Below, piece after piece: positions 62,568 to 64,000 of a stretch of 64,000 bases of DNA. This DNA comes from Pampus argenteus (lineage: Eukaryota > Chordata > Actinopteri > Scombriformes > Stromateidae). Made by a program: the position numbers and the translations under genes. Position 1 is the first letter of the stretch. Each line of letters opens with the position of its first letter. Location of the stretch: contig CM072861.1 of the NCBI GenBank assembly GCA_036937835.1, positions 23,841,501 through 23,905,500 on the forward strand, written 5' to 3'. A model generated the notes under the pieces. It was not told where the DNA came from, made no database searches, and saw nothing but the letters and a program-made list of their open reading frames with translations.

Positions 62568-64000
62568 GTACGAACAGTTTAACTGTTGTAACGAACCTAA
62601 ACGAATGGAACCAAGTTTCTTTAAAGGGCAAATCCACTGATTTCAAACAGCAAGGTCAGTGTACTCATCGTATTGAGCTCTACTCAGCCTCTGAAACCAG
62701 TTTTATCATTTATTCTGTGGTTCTGCAGGCGCTTTGATCGTGTCATATTAATGTGGTGAAGCTTATCTTGGTTTAGAGACCACAGATTTATAATAGAAAG
62801 CCTGAGTTACAAACTGTGTATGACATTTGAAAACTTGACCTATTCCAGAGAATAAGAGTCAATGTCTGCTGCTTTGATTTGGACCATTTTTCACAAGTAA
62901 CACAACTTTATGGAAGTTCAACACTATATCATATATTTATGGCCACATGGGGGCAGCGCAGCAGGCTGTAACAATAATACCGACATATTTTAGCCTCATA
63001 AAGTTGATGTGGTGAATGTGTTAGAAAACTGCATCGTATTTACACACCCAGCATACACAGAATATGTTCGCCAACTATAAATAAAAATGAAATTACCGCA
63101 AGTTTAAGATGAAAAATAATAATAACGGAAAATAAAAACAATAAAACAACAGTAGTAATAAATCAGATGAACATGTTGGAAATAAAACAGTGTGATAAAT
63201 TAAATAAATAAAGGCCTTAAATAAATAAAGGATTTACAGCACAAGGATTTTTGTGCTGTAAATCCTGAAACATAAGAAAAGCATTAAAGTTTTAAATTCA
63301 GTTTCCCTCCGAGGTGGCTGGAGGCAACGAGTCAATTCAGCAATTCTGTCACAGGTGTACACTAATTATTAATGTCTCTAAATCAATAATGATGCAATAT
63401 TTTGCTTGTTTTATAATGCATCTCCTTCCCTTCCCAACTATAAAATATCAAAATTAGTCAAATAATCATTTTTAAGAGGTTCCTACAACGCACACATCTG
63501 ACATTTTTCTTTATTGTGTTTCAGTCCATCATCCGTTTGTTTTTAAAGATACAAGTTTTATTATGTTTGCTTAAAGTTGAAGTTAGAGAAGTGTGACTTA
63601 AAGTAAAGTTTTCTTGCGCTCCCTCCCTGTGCAGAGCTTGAACTATGAACTACAGTCTACTGTCTCACGGCTCGCTGACAATAAATCATTAAAGGCCGCC
63701 AGGTCAGAAGAGCCACACTCATTGATCAGTGTCCACTGCATTAACTTCCATTATCTGGGGGGAGCAGAGAGTTGTAAAAGTCTGAAAAGCTTCAACTAAA
63801 TTCAGCAGCAAAACTAAACTGGAGGGAAAAAAAACAGGCCTTGGTAGGAATACATTAGTTTTGTTGACATTGGTGGCAAAAAAAATGTATTTTTATTTCA
63901 TGAAGCTAGAAAACTATAAAAGCTCTGACAGCATGACCAAATGTCGTATACCTCAGACAGAAGTTTGTGCTACAATCAGTCAAAACTCAAAAACAGAGTA
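62568..64000 (+). other. fat2 intron 15 (5' part, cut by the window edge)
   Basis: I looked for a continuation of cadherin repeat 31 and saw none with a usable acceptor. The stretch is AT-rich, with (AAAT)-type runs near 63200 and a perfect 15-bp hairpin at 63230-63265. Confidence 0.75.
63230..63265. repeat. perfect 15-bp inverted repeat (hairpin) in intron 15
   Basis: GGATTTACAGCACAA pairs exactly with TTGTGCTGTAAATCC across the loop GGATTT. Length is below that of a microRNA precursor; probably part of an old repeat. Confidence 0.8.

Larger units (their letters stand above)
28155..64000 (+). other. fat2: fat2-like gene, 5' three quarters (gene-level span, runs off the right edge)
   Basis: Fifteen coding exons join through GT-AG introns in matching phases to about 3,271 residues without a stop. 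FAT2 is a type I membrane atypical cadherin; in mammals it is known from cerebellar granule-cell parallel fibres and migrating epithelia, and the Drosophila relative kugelei drives planar-polarised epithelial migration. The window carries the signal peptide and cadherin repeats 1-30 plus part of 31; human FAT2 is about 4,350 residues, so roughly three quarters is present. Assignment to FAT2 rather than FAT1 or FAT3 rests on remembered human sequences: the shared stretches NDLKPLF with DTPLKS after repeat 1, GGDP in repeat 3, LVYAI...GNEDGCF in repeat 7, KMMA/KVMAKDGGGKVAFCTVKI in repeat 24 and VFDNTTV in repeat 30. The laminin G, EGF-like, transmembrane and cytoplasmic parts are beyond the window. 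No frameshift or stop was seen, so the gene looks functional. Confidence 0.9.

Noticed and set aside
1..64000. CRISPR array, bacterial operon, tRNA or rRNA genes
   Set aside because: No spaced direct repeats, no cloverleaf or ribosomal sequence recognised; all periodic sequence is microsatellite or transposon-derived.

Overview
The window looks like vertebrate nuclear DNA, most likely from a bony (teleost) fish. It has spliced genes with GT-AG introns, dense (CA)n/(GT)n microsatellites, AT-rich non-coding DNA, small hAT-type transposons with 8-bp target duplications, and degenerate copies of repeat families I associate with teleost genomes. The species cannot be named from the sequence.

The only protein-coding gene I can support is a + strand gene from about 28.15 kb to beyond the right edge. 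It encodes a giant atypical cadherin of the FAT family. Fifteen coding exons can be joined with canonical splice sites and consistent phases into one uninterrupted frame of about 3,271 residues: a signal peptide, 30 complete cadherin repeats and the start of a 31st. By comparison with human FAT1, FAT2 and FAT3 as I remember them, the best match is FAT2, including a 3.3-kb first coding exon and a 3.7-kb exon 10. The C-terminal quarter (last cadherin repeats, laminin G and EGF-like domains, membrane segment, cytoplasmic tail) lies outside the window.

Layout. 1-28154: no recognisable protein-coding gene; it holds microsatellites, polypurine/polypyrimidine tracts, a 989-bp non-autonomous hAT element (2982-3970) with a remnant of a second pogo-like transposon inside it, a 129-bp MITE flanked by TTAA (26115-26243), and old dispersed repeats. 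Because the first coding exon begins at a 3' splice site only 14 bases before the ATG, at least one 5' non-coding exon and the promoter must lie upstream, either in this 28 kb or before the window. 28155-31421: coding exon 1. 32635-41238: exons 2-5. 41239-48549: a 7.3-kb intron carrying a second hAT element (42316-43207). 48550-50597: exons 6-9. 51704-55371: the giant exon 10. 55527-59199: exons 11-14. 59200-62177: an intron with a striking microsatellite cluster. 62178-62567: exon 15. The rest is intron 15.

The most interesting signals are a (GT)n tract that takes the place of the polypyrimidine tract directly before exon 3, with (CA)n tracts upstream that could pair with it; the transposon-in-transposon at 3-4 kb; and the inverted CA/GT tracts in intron 14. 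I found no CRISPR array, operon, tRNA, rRNA or previously undescribed gene system; apart from these points it is an ordinary vertebrate gene region.
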